Under the pieces are notes generated by a model. That model saw nothing but the letters and a program-made list of their open reading frames with translations. It was not told where the DNA came from and did not search any database. This document shows, in pieces, positions 1 to 8,003 of a stretch of DNA of 64,000 nt. Source of the DNA: Pseudomonas solani (GTDB lineage Bacteria; Pseudomonadota; Gammaproteobacteria; Pseudomonadales; Pseudomonadaceae). The DNA is taken from the NCBI RefSeq assembly GCF_026072635.1, contig NZ_AP023081.1:3840501-3904500 (forward strand), in the 5' to 3' direction. Each line of letters starts with the position of its first letter. Position 1 is the stretch's first letter. Position numbers and translations under genes: made by a program.

Positions 1-445
1 CCAGGCCGCCCACCAGTACATGGCTGACGGCGTTCTGCCGGAGGAATTCGATCACCCCGGTGCTGCGGCGTTCCGCCAGGTCGTGGTAGCAGGCGCCGTA
101 GGGGTGCAGGTCGGGCTCCACGCCTTTCCACACGAAGTAGTCGTAGTCCAGCGGCTGGGGCAGCTCGTCCAGCAGCTCGAAACCGGGGGTGCCCGGTACG
201 CAGTGGCTGACCCAGGTGATGTCGGCGTTGGCCAGGGGCAGCGGTGCGAGCATCTCCGCGTGGCTGGGCACGACCCAGGCGGCCTGCGGGCTGTGGGCGT
301 CCTTGCTGCCGATGCGCAGTTCGGCGCGGCGGGCCAGCAGGTTGAGGTGCGCTGCGATCTCGTCGCCGCCCGGAACCGGGAGTTCGGCGGGGCAGAGGGG
401 GGTGAAGCCTTTCTGGGCGTCGACATCGAAGCTGGCGATTTTCAT
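1..445 (-). CDS. pncA: Nicotinamidase/isochorismatase-fold hydrolase, PncA-like (partial, C-terminus beyond window start)
   Basis: Converts nicotinamide to nicotinate in cytosolic NAD salvage. Only the first 148 residues are inside the window. Visible: FDVDAQKGF near residue 6-14, with Asp9 in the place of the catalytic Asp; KDAHSPQAAW (48-57), matching the D-x-H metal-binding region; and Lys107 in FVWKG, matching the catalytic Lys. The catalytic Cys lies outside the window. The ATG is complement 443-445. The gene is divergent from nadD2 and nrtR, the NAD-salvage neighbours it has in P. aeruginosa (PA4916-PA4918), which supports PncA over other cysteine hydrolases. Confidence 0.85.
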   Translation of the reverse strand, partial: MKIASFDVDAQKGFTPLCPAELPVPGGDEIAAHLNLLARRAELRIGSKDAHSPQAAWVVPSHAEMLAPLPLANADITWVSHCVPGTPGFELLDELPQPLDYDYFVWKGVEPDLHPYGACYHDLAERRSTGVIEFLRQNAVSHVLVGGL

Positions 446-476
446 GGCTGCGTTCCTCGTTCGGTTGCGGCTGGCT

Positions 477-501
477 ACATATTCCATCTCGTGTAATATG
501 T
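477..501. promoter_or_regulatory. Imperfect palindrome between pncA and nadD2, candidate NrtR operator
   Basis: Half-sites ACATATT (477-483) and AATATGT (495-501) are exact inverted repeats, with two more matching positions inside (485/493 and 486/492). The site lies in the 89-bp divergent intergenic region next to the nrtR operon. NrtR-family repressors usually bind palindromes before NAD-salvage genes. Assigning this site to NrtR is inference. Confidence 0.5.
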
Positions 502-534
502 CGTCAAGCACTCTTTGATCGCAGGAGGACAGCG

Positions 535-1140
535 ATGAGAAACAGTCGGCAGGATTTTCCCGATCCCAGCCTGCGGGCCTACCCGGCGGGCAGCGCGTCT
601 CCGGCCCCGGTGCGCTTCCGCCTGGCGGTGTACGGCGGTGCCTTCGATCCGCCCCACCCGGGCCATGAAAGCGTGGTGCGCCGGGTATTGGAGTGCGCCG
701 AGCAGGTGCTGCTGGTGCCGAGCCACCGCCACGCCCACGGCAAGCGCATGGTGGATTTCGCCCTGCGCTGCGCCTGGCTGGAGCGCCTGGCGACACGCAT
801 CGACCCCGCGCGGGTGCGCTGCGACGCCATCGAGGCGCGGCTGGCCCCGGGCGCGACGGCGGTGTACAGCTACGACCTGTTGCAGGCCGTGGCGGGTGAG
901 TACGGTGTGGTGCCGGGGGACATCGCCCTGGTCATAGGCGAGGACAACCTGCCCCAGGTGGCGGGCTTCCATCGCGGGGCGGAGCTGCGCGAGCGCTTCG
1001 GCCTGCTGGTGGCGGACGAGACGCTGCTGCTGCACAGTTCGGCCATCCGCCTGCACCTGCGCGAGGGCCTGGCGCTGCCGCCGGCCTGGTGCCTGCCGGA
1101 AGTGCAGGGTGAACTGGATATCTATAGGGAGCTGCAATGA
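535..1140 (+). CDS. nadD2: Nicotinate-nucleotide adenylyltransferase-like protein NadD2
   Basis: Probable nicotinate (or nicotinamide) mononucleotide adenylyltransferase of the HIGH nucleotidyltransferase superfamily, acting in NAD synthesis in the cytosol. The nucleotide-binding signature GGAFDPPHPGH lies near residues 34-44 after an N-terminal extension of about 30 residues. The second family motif appears late as SSAIR. At 201 aa it is near family size. A clear ribosome site (AGGAGG at 523-528) supports the ATG at 535. The stop overlaps the nrtR start (ATGA), so the two are probably translationally coupled. It is a second NadD-type paralogue; the housekeeping nadD is not in this window. 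Confidence 0.82.
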   Translation: MRNSRQDFPDPSLRAYPAGSASPAPVRFRLAVYGGAFDPPHPGHESVVRRVLECAEQVLLVPSHRHAHGKRMVDFALRCAWLERLATRIDPARVRCDAIEARLAPGATAVYSYDLLQAVAGEYGVVPGDIALVIGEDNLPQVAGFHRGAELRERFGLLVADETLLLHSSAIRLHLREGLALPPAWCLPEVQGELDIYRELQ

Positions 1141-1817
1141 GTTCTGCACAGGTACTGGCCAGCGTCGACATCGTCGCGCTGCGCCTGAACGAGGCCCAGG
1201 GGCTGGAGCTGCTGCTGATCCGCCGGGCCCAGGCGCCCTTCGAGGGCGAGTGGGCGCTGCCGGGCGTGCTGGTCAACGGCCGCTGCGACGACGCCGACCT
1301 GGACGCTGCCGCCACCCGGGCCCTGGCGGAGAAGGCACGGGTGCGCCCGCAGCACCTGGAACAGGTGGCCACCGTGGGCAATGCCCGGCGCGACCCGCGC
1401 GGCTGGTCGCTGTCGACCTTCTACCTCGCCCTGCTGGAGCCCGACACGCAACTGAGTGAAGCCGACCTGCGCTTCCTGCCGCTGGACGAGGCCTGCGGGT
1501 TGCCCTTCGACCATGACCAACTGGTGCGCCAGGCCCGCGAGCGGCTGGCCGGCAAGTCGGTCTACACCTCCCTGCCGCTGCACCTGCTGCCCCGGCGCTT
1601 CACCGTGACCGAGGCCCTGGGCGCCTTCCAGGCCTGCCTCGGCCAGGCGGTGCAGCACACCACCCTGCGCGGGCGCCTGGAGAAGATGAAGGGGCAGGGC
1701 TGGGTGCTGGATACCGGCGAGCACAACCACCCGAAGATGGGCCGCCCGCAGAAGGTGCTGGAGCACTGCCCGGCGGAAGGCGGCGTGTTCACCTTCGACC
1801 GCAGCGTGTTGTCCTGA
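1137..1817 (+). CDS. nrtR: Nudix-related transcriptional regulator NrtR
   Basis: Transcriptional regulator of NAD salvage with an N-terminal Nudix-like domain that senses an NAD-related ligand such as ADP-ribose and a C-terminal winged helix (226 aa). The Nudix fold is visible at residues ~8-140, but the catalytic box is degenerate: RALAEKA stands where REUXEE is expected, so it should bind rather than hydrolyse. The winged-helix part (~145-205) contains the PRRFTVTEAL and GRPQKVLE segments typical of NrtR. It is coupled to nadD2 and divergent from pncA, the P. aeruginosa PA4916-4918 arrangement. Confidence 0.85.
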   Translation: MSSAQVLASVDIVALRLNEAQGLELLLIRRAQAPFEGEWALPGVLVNGRCDDADLDAAATRALAEKARVRPQHLEQVATVGNARRDPRGWSLSTFYLALLEPDTQLSEADLRFLPLDEACGLPFDHDQLVRQARERLAGKSVYTSLPLHLLPRRFTVTEALGAFQACLGQAVQHTTLRGRLEKMKGQGWVLDTGEHNHPKMGRPQKVLEHCPAEGGVFTFDRSVLS

Positions 1818-1843
1818 CGGCATGGCGACGGCGAATTCCGGGC

Positions 1844-1914
1844 AAAAAAATAGGCGCCAACGTGGGCGCCAGGGAGCAATGAACAATGCATAGGTTCTGA
1901 GTGCTCCCTGGCGC
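1844..1914 (-). terminator. Stem-loops ending the PdeM cassette, with minus-strand T-tract
   Basis: Read on the minus strand, a 13-bp perfect stem (1866-1878 with 1902-1914) is followed by a second GGCGCC-type hairpin (about 1853-1870) and then a run of seven T (complement of 1844-1850). This is a good intrinsic terminator for the minus-strand repair cassette. It converges on nrtR, whose own terminator may be the same large stem. Confidence 0.65.
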
Positions 1915-1983
1915 GTAAGTTCAGAAAAACAGCAAAAAAGACGACATCCTGCGGCCATCCATAGGCCATCAAGCCAGGCGGCG

Positions 1984-2646
1984 TCAGCCGGGGAAGGCGG
2001 GCCAGACGCCGCCGTCGCCGCAGATGAAAATCCGTGAATCCGCTGCGCTGGCCTGGTCCATGCCACCGGTGAACTCGCCGAAGGCCGGCAGCAGGCTGAG
2101 CCGCTCGCCGAGGCGGAAGCAGGGCAGGCGCAGGCTCTGGCGGCCGGGGCCGCGCAGGCGGAAGGTCGGGTGCAGGTGGCCGGCCAGCACGTGCAGCGTC
2201 GGGTGCGGCTCGGGCTCGTGCTGCAGGGCGAAGGGCCCCAGGGCCAGCGGTTCGTGGTGCAGGCTGAAGCCGAGCGCGGCGGGTGGGTCGCCGGCGTGGC
2301 GGTCGTGGTTGCCGCGCACCAGGTCGATGGCCAGGTGCGGATGCCCGGCGCGCCAGGCGGTGAGCACCGGCCAGAGCGGCGCCTCGGCGCCCTGGCGGGC
2401 ATGCAGGAAGTCGCCGAGGAAGACCAGGCGGCGGCAGCCGTGCTCGTGCAGCAGCCGGTCCAGGCGGCGCAGGTTCTCTGCCGTGGTGCCGCTGGGCACC
2501 GGCTGGCCGAGGCGACGGAAGCTGGCGGCCTTGCCGAAATGGATATCGGCCGCCAGCAGGCAGCCTTCCTCGGGCCAGTACAGCGCGCGGTCGGCCAGCA
2601 GCAGGACGCGGGTGCCGGCCAGTTCCACCTCCAGCGCGGCGTTCAT
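1984..2646 (-). CDS. pdeM: Ligase-associated DNA damage response endonuclease PdeM (metallophosphoesterase)
   Basis: Calcineurin-like phosphoesterase of 220 aa, fourth gene of the ligase-associated repair cassette. The two-metal site motifs appear in order: ADIHFG (33-38), GDFLH (78-82), GNHDRH (112-117) and GHLHP (156-160). The family is predicted to act as a nuclease on DNA ends or intermediates handled by its partner genes; biochemical function is less settled. The ATG at complement 2644-2646 overlaps the helicase stop (ATGA), so coupling fixes the start. A longer in-frame extension exists but only runs through the helicase gene in another frame. Confidence 0.85.
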   Translation of the reverse strand: MNAALEVELAGTRVLLLADRALYWPEEGCLLAADIHFGKAASFRRLGQPVPSGTTAENLRRLDRLLHEHGCRRLVFLGDFLHARQGAEAPLWPVLTAWRAGHPHLAIDLVRGNHDRHAGDPPAALGFSLHHEPLALGPFALQHEPEPHPTLHVLAGHLHPTFRLRGPGRQSLRLPCFRLGERLSLLPAFGEFTGGMDQASAADSRIFICGDGGVWPAFPG

Positions 2647-5138
2647 CGCGCCCGGCTCCGGCGTGGCGGCTGGTCGGCGGCGCGCTCCAGCTGCTTCACC
2701 ATGCGGGCGATGCGGTCGGCCAGCTTCTCGCTGCTCAGCCCTTCGCGGAAGCGTTCCACCAGCAGCGGGAAGGCCAGGGGCGTGGGGCGCGGCACCTCCA
2801 CCAGGCGCAGCTCGCGCTCGCGGATGCGTTGCAGGCAGGCCTCCAGGCGCGGCAGGTCCAGCTCCTGGCGCAGCACCTCCTCGCGGGCCTGGTGCAGCAG
2901 CAGGTTGTCCGGGTCGTACTGGCGGAACACGTCGAAGAACAGCCCGCTGGAGGCCTGCAGCTGGCGGGTGCTCTTGCTGGCACCGGGGCGGCCGGCGAAC
3001 ACCAGCCCGGCGATGCGGGCGATCTCGCGGAAGCGCCGGCGTGACAGCTCGCTGGCATTGAGGCTGTGCAGCAGGTCCTCGAGCAGTTCGTGCTCGCTGA
3101 ACAGCTCGGGACCCAGGCATGCGGCCCAATCCACCTCGGTGGCTGCCAGCAGCTCCAGGCCGTAGTCGTTGACGGCGATGGAGAAGCTCACGGGGCTTTG
3201 CCGGGCCAGGCGCCAGGCCAGCAGGCTGGCGAGGCCCAGGTGCACCTGGCGGCCGGCGAAGGGGTAGAGGAACAGGTGCCAGCCCTCGCGGCTCTTCAGG
3301 CACTCGGCCAGCAGGTTGTGCTCGTCGGGCAGCGCCGACCAGGCCTGCTGCAGTTCCAGCAGCGGCCGGGTCAGTTTCAGCTCGGGGCTGTCGTAGCGGC
3401 CCCGCGCGGCCTCGCCCAGCTGGTGCACCAGGGCATCGGCCAGTTCGCTGGAAAGGGGCATGCGCCCACCGTTCCAGCGCGGGATGGCGGCCTTGCGCGC
3501 GGCGCTGCGGCGCACGTAGGCGGTCATGTCCTCGACCCGCACCAGCTCCAGTGGGCGGCCGGCGAAGAGGAAGGCATCGCCCGGGCGCAGGCGCGAGATG
3601 AAGCCTTCCTCGATGCTGCCCAGGGAGCCGGCGGCACCGCCCTTGCCCCAGAAGCGCACCTGCAGGCTGGCGTCGCTGACGATGGTGCCGATGCTCTGCC
3701 GGTGCCGCCGCGCCAGCTGCGCACTGGGCACCTGCCATAAGCCGCTGGCATCGGGTTCGGCGCGGCGGTACTCGGGGTAGGCGGTGAGGGAATGGCCGCC
3801 GTGGCGGATGAAGGCCAGGGCCCAGGCCCATTCGTCATCCCCCAGGGCGCGATAGGCCCAGCAACTGCGCACCTCGGCGAGCATCGCCTCGGCCTGGAAG
3901 CCACCGCCGAGGGCCATGCTGACCAGGTGCTGGACCAGCACGTCCAGCGGCTTTTCCGGGCTCAGGCGTGCTTCGATGCGGCGCTCGGCGATGGCCTGGC
4001 GCGCGGCCACCGCCTCCACCAGTTCCAGGCTGTGGGTGGGCACCAGGGTCACCCGCGAGGCGCGGCCCGGCGCGTGGCCGGAGCGGCCAGCCCGTTGCAT
4101 CAGCCGCGCCACGCCCTTGGCGGTGCCCACCTGCAGCACCCGCTCCACGGGGAGGAAGTCCACCCCCAGGTCGAGGCTGGAGGTGCACACCACGGCCTTG
4201 AGGCGGCCCTGCTTGAGGCCGTTCTCCACCCATTCGCGCACCTCGCGGGACAGCGAGCCGTGGTGCAGGGCGATCAGCCCGGCCCAGTCCGGTCGTGCGG
4301 CGAGCAGGGCCTGGTACCAGGTTTCCGACTGCGCGCGGGTGTTGGTGAACACCAGGCTGCTGGCGCTGCCCTCCAGCTCTGCCACCACCTGCGGCAGCAT
4401 GCGCAATCCCATGTGCCCGGCCCAGGGGAAACGCTCGACGCTGGCCGGCAGCAGGGTGTCCACCTCCAGGCGCTTGCGCTGCTCGCCCTGCAGCAGCAGG
4501 CCGTCGCCGCCGGGCACCAGTACCTGCAGCGCGTGCTCCAGGTTGCCCAGGGTGGCGGACAGGCCCCAGGTGGCGAGCGCGGGGTTCCACAGGCGCAGCC
4601 GTGCCAGGGCCAGTTGCAGTTGCACGCCGCGCTTGTTGCCGAGCAGCTCGTGCCATTCGTCGACCACTACCATGCGCAGCCCGGCGAAGGCTTGGGCGGC
4701 GTCGGCGCGGGTCAGCAGCAGGGTCAGGCTTTCCGGCGTGGTGACCAGCACGCTGGGCAGGTTGCGCGATTGCCGGGCGCGCTCGGCGCTGCCGGTATCG
4801 CCCGTGCGCAGGCCCAGGCTCCAGGGCAGGCCGAGTTCGTCGATGGGCGCCTGCAGGGCGCGGGCGGTGTCGGCGGCCAGGGCGCGCATGGGGGTTATCC
4901 ACAGTACCGAGAGCGGCAGCACCTGGCCCTTGCCACGCTCCTTGCGGGTGGGCGTGGCGCCGGTCAGCAAATCGAGGGCGGCGAACCAGGCGGCGTAGGT
5001 CTTGCCGGCGCCGGTGGTGGCGTGGAGCAGGCCGGAGCGGCCCTGGGCGACGGCGCGCCAGAGGCTTTTCTGGAAGACGAAGGGGCGCCAGCCACGGTCG
5101 CCGAACCAGCGCGAGGAGGGGCGGGGGGCGCGGCTCAA
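2643..5138 (-). CDS. Ligase-associated DEXH-box DNA helicase (Lhr-like)
   Basis: Superfamily 2 helicase of 831 aa, Lhr type, expected to translocate 3'-5' on DNA and work with the adjacent ligase and nucleases. Walker A is TTGAGKT (41-47). The Walker B box is DEWH, a hallmark of this subfamily in place of DEAH or DEVH. Further on are SATLGN (motif III), the helicase C domain with TSSLDLGVDF and QRAGRSGH, and an Lhr-type C-terminal region. The start is best placed at a TTG (complement 5136-5138) whose TTGA overlaps the ligase stop. No ATG fits, and the following SRAPRPSSRWF agrees with family N-termini as I recall them. Confidence 0.88.
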   Translation of the reverse strand: MSRAPRPSSRWFGDRGWRPFVFQKSLWRAVAQGRSGLLHATTGAGKTYAAWFAALDLLTGATPTRKERGKGQVLPLSVLWITPMRALAADTARALQAPIDELGLPWSLGLRTGDTGSAERARQSRNLPSVLVTTPESLTLLLTRADAAQAFAGLRMVVVDEWHELLGNKRGVQLQLALARLRLWNPALATWGLSATLGNLEHALQVLVPGGDGLLLQGEQRKRLEVDTLLPASVERFPWAGHMGLRMLPQVVAELEGSASSLVFTNTRAQSETWYQALLAARPDWAGLIALHHGSLSREVREWVENGLKQGRLKAVVCTSSLDLGVDFLPVERVLQVGTAKGVARLMQRAGRSGHAPGRASRVTLVPTHSLELVEAVAARQAIAERRIEARLSPEKPLDVLVQHLVSMALGGGFQAEAMLAEVRSCWAYRALGDDEWAWALAFIRHGGHSLTAYPEYRRAEPDASGLWQVPSAQLARRHRQSIGTIVSDASLQVRFWGKGGAAGSLGSIEEGFISRLRPGDAFLFAGRPLELVRVEDMTAYVRRSAARKAAIPRWNGGRMPLSSELADALVHQLGEAARGRYDSPELKLTRPLLELQQAWSALPDEHNLLAECLKSREGWHLFLYPFAGRQVHLGLASLLAWRLARQSPVSFSIAVNDYGLELLAATEVDWAACLGPELFSEHELLEDLLHSLNASELSRRRFREIARIAGLVFAGRPGASKSTRQLQASSGLFFDVFRQYDPDNLLLHQAREEVLRQELDLPRLEACLQRIRERELRLVEVPRPTPLAFPLLVERFREGLSSEKLADRIARMVKQLERAADQPPRRSRAR

Positions 5139-6799
5139 GCCTCGGGCTCCGGCGCGACATCGGCCAGCAGGGCCTGGAGGCTGGCGAGGGTGTCGGCTTC
5201 GGCCACCGGTTTGTCCTGGCGCCAGCGCAGCATGCGCGGGAAGCGCACGGCGACGCCGCTCTTGTGGCGCTTGGACAGGGCGATGCCCTCGAAGCCCAGC
5301 TCGAACACCAGGGTGGGCGTGACGCTGCGCACCGGGCCGAACTTCTCCACCGTGGTGCGGCGGACGATGGCGTCGACCTTGCGCATCTCCTCGTCCGTGA
5401 GGCCCGAGTAGGCCTTGGCGAAAGGCACCAGGGCGCGCTCGGCGCTGGCGTCGTCGCCATCCCAGACGGCGAAGGTGAAGTCGGTGTAGAGGTTGGCGCG
5501 GCGCCCGTGGCCGCGCTGGGCGTAGATCAGCACGGCGTCGACGCTGTAGGGGTCGAGCTTCCATTTCCACCAGGTGCCCTGGTCCTTGGTGCGGCCGACG
5601 CCGTAGAGCGCGTCGCGGGCCTTGAGCATCATCCCTTCGACGCCGAGGGCGCGGGCGCCTTCGCGCTGGCGGGCGAGGTCGGGCCAATCTTCGCCGCGCA
5701 CCTCGGGGGACAGCTCCAGCACCGGGTCGCTCAGCTCCTCCAGCAATTGCTCCAGGCGTTCACGGCGTTCGGCCAGGGGGCGTTGGCGCCAATCCTCGCC
5801 GCGCCATTCCAGCAGGTCGTAGGCCACCAGGCGCACCGGCGCGTCGTCGAGCACCTTGCGGGTCAGGCGCTTGCGGGCGATGCGTTGCTGCAACAGGGCG
5901 AAGGGCTGCACGCGGCCGTCCTTCCAGACCAGGATCTCGCCGTCGATCACGGTGCCGTCCGGCAGCGCGTGGGCCAGGCCGTGGAGTTCGGGGAAGCGCT
6001 CGCTGACCAGCTCCTCGCCCCGCGACCAGATCCACAGGTGGCCGTCGCGGCGCACCAGCTGGGCGCGGATGCCGTCCCACTTCCACTCGATCAGCCAGTT
6101 CGCCGGGGAGCCGAGCAGGTCGGCGAAGGACGCCACCTCCGCCTGCAGCGGGTGGGCGAGGAAGAAGGGGTAGGGCAGGCCGCCGCGTTCCAGGTGCTCG
6201 GCCTCGCTCTGTGCGGCGATGAGCCGGGCATAGCCCTGGGCACTGGGCGGGCGCGAGGCGTCGGTGTAGCCGACCATGCGCTGGGCGACGCGCTTGGGGT
6301 CGACCCCGGCGAGGTTGGCCAGGGCGCGGGTCACCAGCAGGCGCGAGACACCGACGCGGAAGGCGCCGGTGACCAGCTTCAGGCACACCAGCAGGCTCAG
6401 GCGGTCGAGGCGCGCCCAGAGCGGCGGCAGGCGGGCGGCCAGTTCCGCCGGCGGCAACCCGCGCAGGGGCAGCAGGTGGTCCTCGACCCAGGTGGCGAGG
6501 CCCTTTTCGGAGCGATGGACGCTGGGCGGCAGCAGCAGGGAAATGGTTTCGGCCAGGTCGCCCACCGCCTGGTAGCTCTCCTCGAACAGCCACTCGGGCA
6601 GGCCGGTGATGGCCAGGGTGATGTCCCGCAGCTGGCGCACCGGCACCAGCTGGCGCGGCTTGCCGCCACTGAGGAAGTACACCGCCCAGGCGGCATCCTC
6701 GGGGGCGGCGCTGGCGAAATAGTCCTGCAGGGCGGCCAGCTTGGCGTTGTTCGAGGTGCTGGCGTCGAGGCGGCCATAGAGCTCGGCGAAGTCCTTCAC
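5135..6799 (-). CDS. ATP-dependent DNA ligase (ligase-associated repair cassette)
   Basis: Seals DNA nicks through a lysyl-AMP intermediate; 554 aa with an N-terminal DNA-binding domain (~1-200), nucleotidyltransferase core and OB fold. The adenylation motif EWKWDGIR places the catalytic lysine at residue 240. Other ligase motifs follow (IDGEILVW, EGMMLKARDALY, WWKWK). This is not the NAD-dependent LigA and lacks the polymerase and phosphoesterase domains of LigD. Start is a GTG (complement 6797-6799) whose GTGA overlaps the exonuclease stop. Second gene of a four-gene coupled operon. Confidence 0.9.
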   Translation of the reverse strand: MKDFAELYGRLDASTSNNAKLAALQDYFASAAPEDAAWAVYFLSGGKPRQLVPVRQLRDITLAITGLPEWLFEESYQAVGDLAETISLLLPPSVHRSEKGLATWVEDHLLPLRGLPPAELAARLPPLWARLDRLSLLVCLKLVTGAFRVGVSRLLVTRALANLAGVDPKRVAQRMVGYTDASRPPSAQGYARLIAAQSEAEHLERGGLPYPFFLAHPLQAEVASFADLLGSPANWLIEWKWDGIRAQLVRRDGHLWIWSRGEELVSERFPELHGLAHALPDGTVIDGEILVWKDGRVQPFALLQQRIARKRLTRKVLDDAPVRLVAYDLLEWRGEDWRQRPLAERRERLEQLLEELSDPVLELSPEVRGEDWPDLARQREGARALGVEGMMLKARDALYGVGRTKDQGTWWKWKLDPYSVDAVLIYAQRGHGRRANLYTDFTFAVWDGDDASAERALVPFAKAYSGLTDEEMRKVDAIVRRTTVEKFGPVRSVTPTLVFELGFEGIALSKRHKSGVAVRFPRMLRWRQDKPVAEADTLASLQALLADVAPEPEA

Positions 6800-7812
6800 G
6801 GGGTCGCCTCCGCGCTCGTGGCGGGTTCGTCCTCGTCGCCGTATTCGGTGCTGAAGCCCTGGGCGTCCAGGCCCTGTTCGCAGAGGTAGCGCACCAGCAC
6901 GTTGACCGAGCCATGGGTGACGAACACCCGCTCGGCACCGCTCTGCTCGATGGCCCAGAGCAGGCCGGGCCAGTCGGCGTGGTCGGAGAGCACGAAGCCG
7001 CGGTCCACGCCGCGTCGCCGGCGGGTGCCGCGCAGCATCATCCAGCCGCTGGCGAAGGCGTCGCTGTAGTCGCCGAAGCGGCGCATCCAGCTGCTGCCGC
7101 CGGCCGAGGGCGGGGCCAGCACCAGGGCCTGGCGCAGCAGCGGGTCGTTGCGGGGGATGTCTCCGGCGTAGCGGGTTTCCGGCAGGGCGATGCCGGCTTC
7201 GCGGTAGACCCGGTTGAGCGGCTCCATGGCGCCGTGGGCGAGGATCGGGCCGATGCTGGCGTCGATGCCGTGGAGGATGCGCTGGGCCTTGCCGAAGGCG
7301 TAGCAGAACAGCACGCTGGCGCGCCCGGCGGCCTGGTTGGCGCGCCACCAGGCGTCGATTTCGGCGAACAGCGAGGCTTGCGGCTGCCAGCGGTAGATGG
7401 GCAGGCCGAAGGTGGATTCGGTGATGAAGCAGTGGCAGCGCACTAGCTCGAAGGGGGCGCAGGTGCCGTCGGCCTCGGTCTTGTAGTCGCCCGAGGCGAC
7501 CCAGACTTCGCCCTGGTATTCCAGGCGCACCTGGGCGGAGCCGAGCACGTGGCCGGCCGGATGCAGGCTGAGGGTGACGCCGCCGTGCTCCAGGCGCTCG
7601 CCGTAGTCGAGGGTCTGCAGGCGGATGTCGCCCAGGCGCGCCCGGAGGATGCCTTCGCCGGCGGCGGCCGCCAGGTAGTGGCCGTTGCCGGTGCGCGCGT
7701 GGTCGCCGTGGCCGTGGGTGATCACGGCACGTTCCACCGGTTTCCAGGGGTCGATGTAGAAGTCACCGGGCGGACAGTAGAGGCCTTCGGGCCTCGCGAC
7801 GACCAGGTCCAT
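6796..7812 (-). CDS. Ligase-associated DNA exonuclease (metallo-beta-lactamase fold)
   Basis: First gene of the repair cassette, 338 aa, metallo-beta-lactamase/beta-CASP-like nuclease related to SNM1/Pso2 and predicted to trim DNA ends before ligation. The metal site HGHGDH lies at residues 33-38, with further histidines in PAGHVLGSAQ, SGDYK and VTHGS, the order expected for the fold. An ATG at complement 7810-7812, with GAGG a few bases upstream, is preferred over an upstream in-frame extension of 31 residues that lacks family similarity. Its stop overlaps the ligase GTG start. Confidence 0.85.
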   Translation of the reverse strand: MDLVVARPEGLYCPPGDFYIDPWKPVERAVITHGHGDHARTGNGHYLAAAAGEGILRARLGDIRLQTLDYGERLEHGGVTLSLHPAGHVLGSAQVRLEYQGEVWVASGDYKTEADGTCAPFELVRCHCFITESTFGLPIYRWQPQASLFAEIDAWWRANQAAGRASVLFCYAFGKAQRILHGIDASIGPILAHGAMEPLNRVYREAGIALPETRYAGDIPRNDPLLRQALVLAPPSAGGSSWMRRFGDYSDAFASGWMMLRGTRRRRGVDRGFVLSDHADWPGLLWAIEQSGAERVFVTHGSVNVLVRYLCEQGLDAQGFSTEYGDEDEPATSAEATP

Positions 7813-8003
7813 GGGCACGCCTCGCTGTGGGCTCATGGTTATGAGCATGGTCGGGTTCGGTTGGTTCGGCTGGCAAGTTCGCCTCGGGATCGCGACACAG
7901 GTCACGGAAGTCCCGGGCGTTCGTCGGAACAGGTGGCCTGGGGCCAGGTGGGGACGTCAAGATTCGGAGCGGCTCTTCTGCCGACTTCATGGAGGATGTG
8001 CGA

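Noticed and set aside
2643..5687. Extension of the helicase upstream to 5687
   Set aside because: The extra ~180 codons only read the ligase gene out of frame; the TTG start with stop overlap is better.
5760..6938. Minus-strand ORF of 392 codons inside the ligase region
   Set aside because: Out-of-frame Arg/Pro-rich shadow of the ligase and exonuclease genes.
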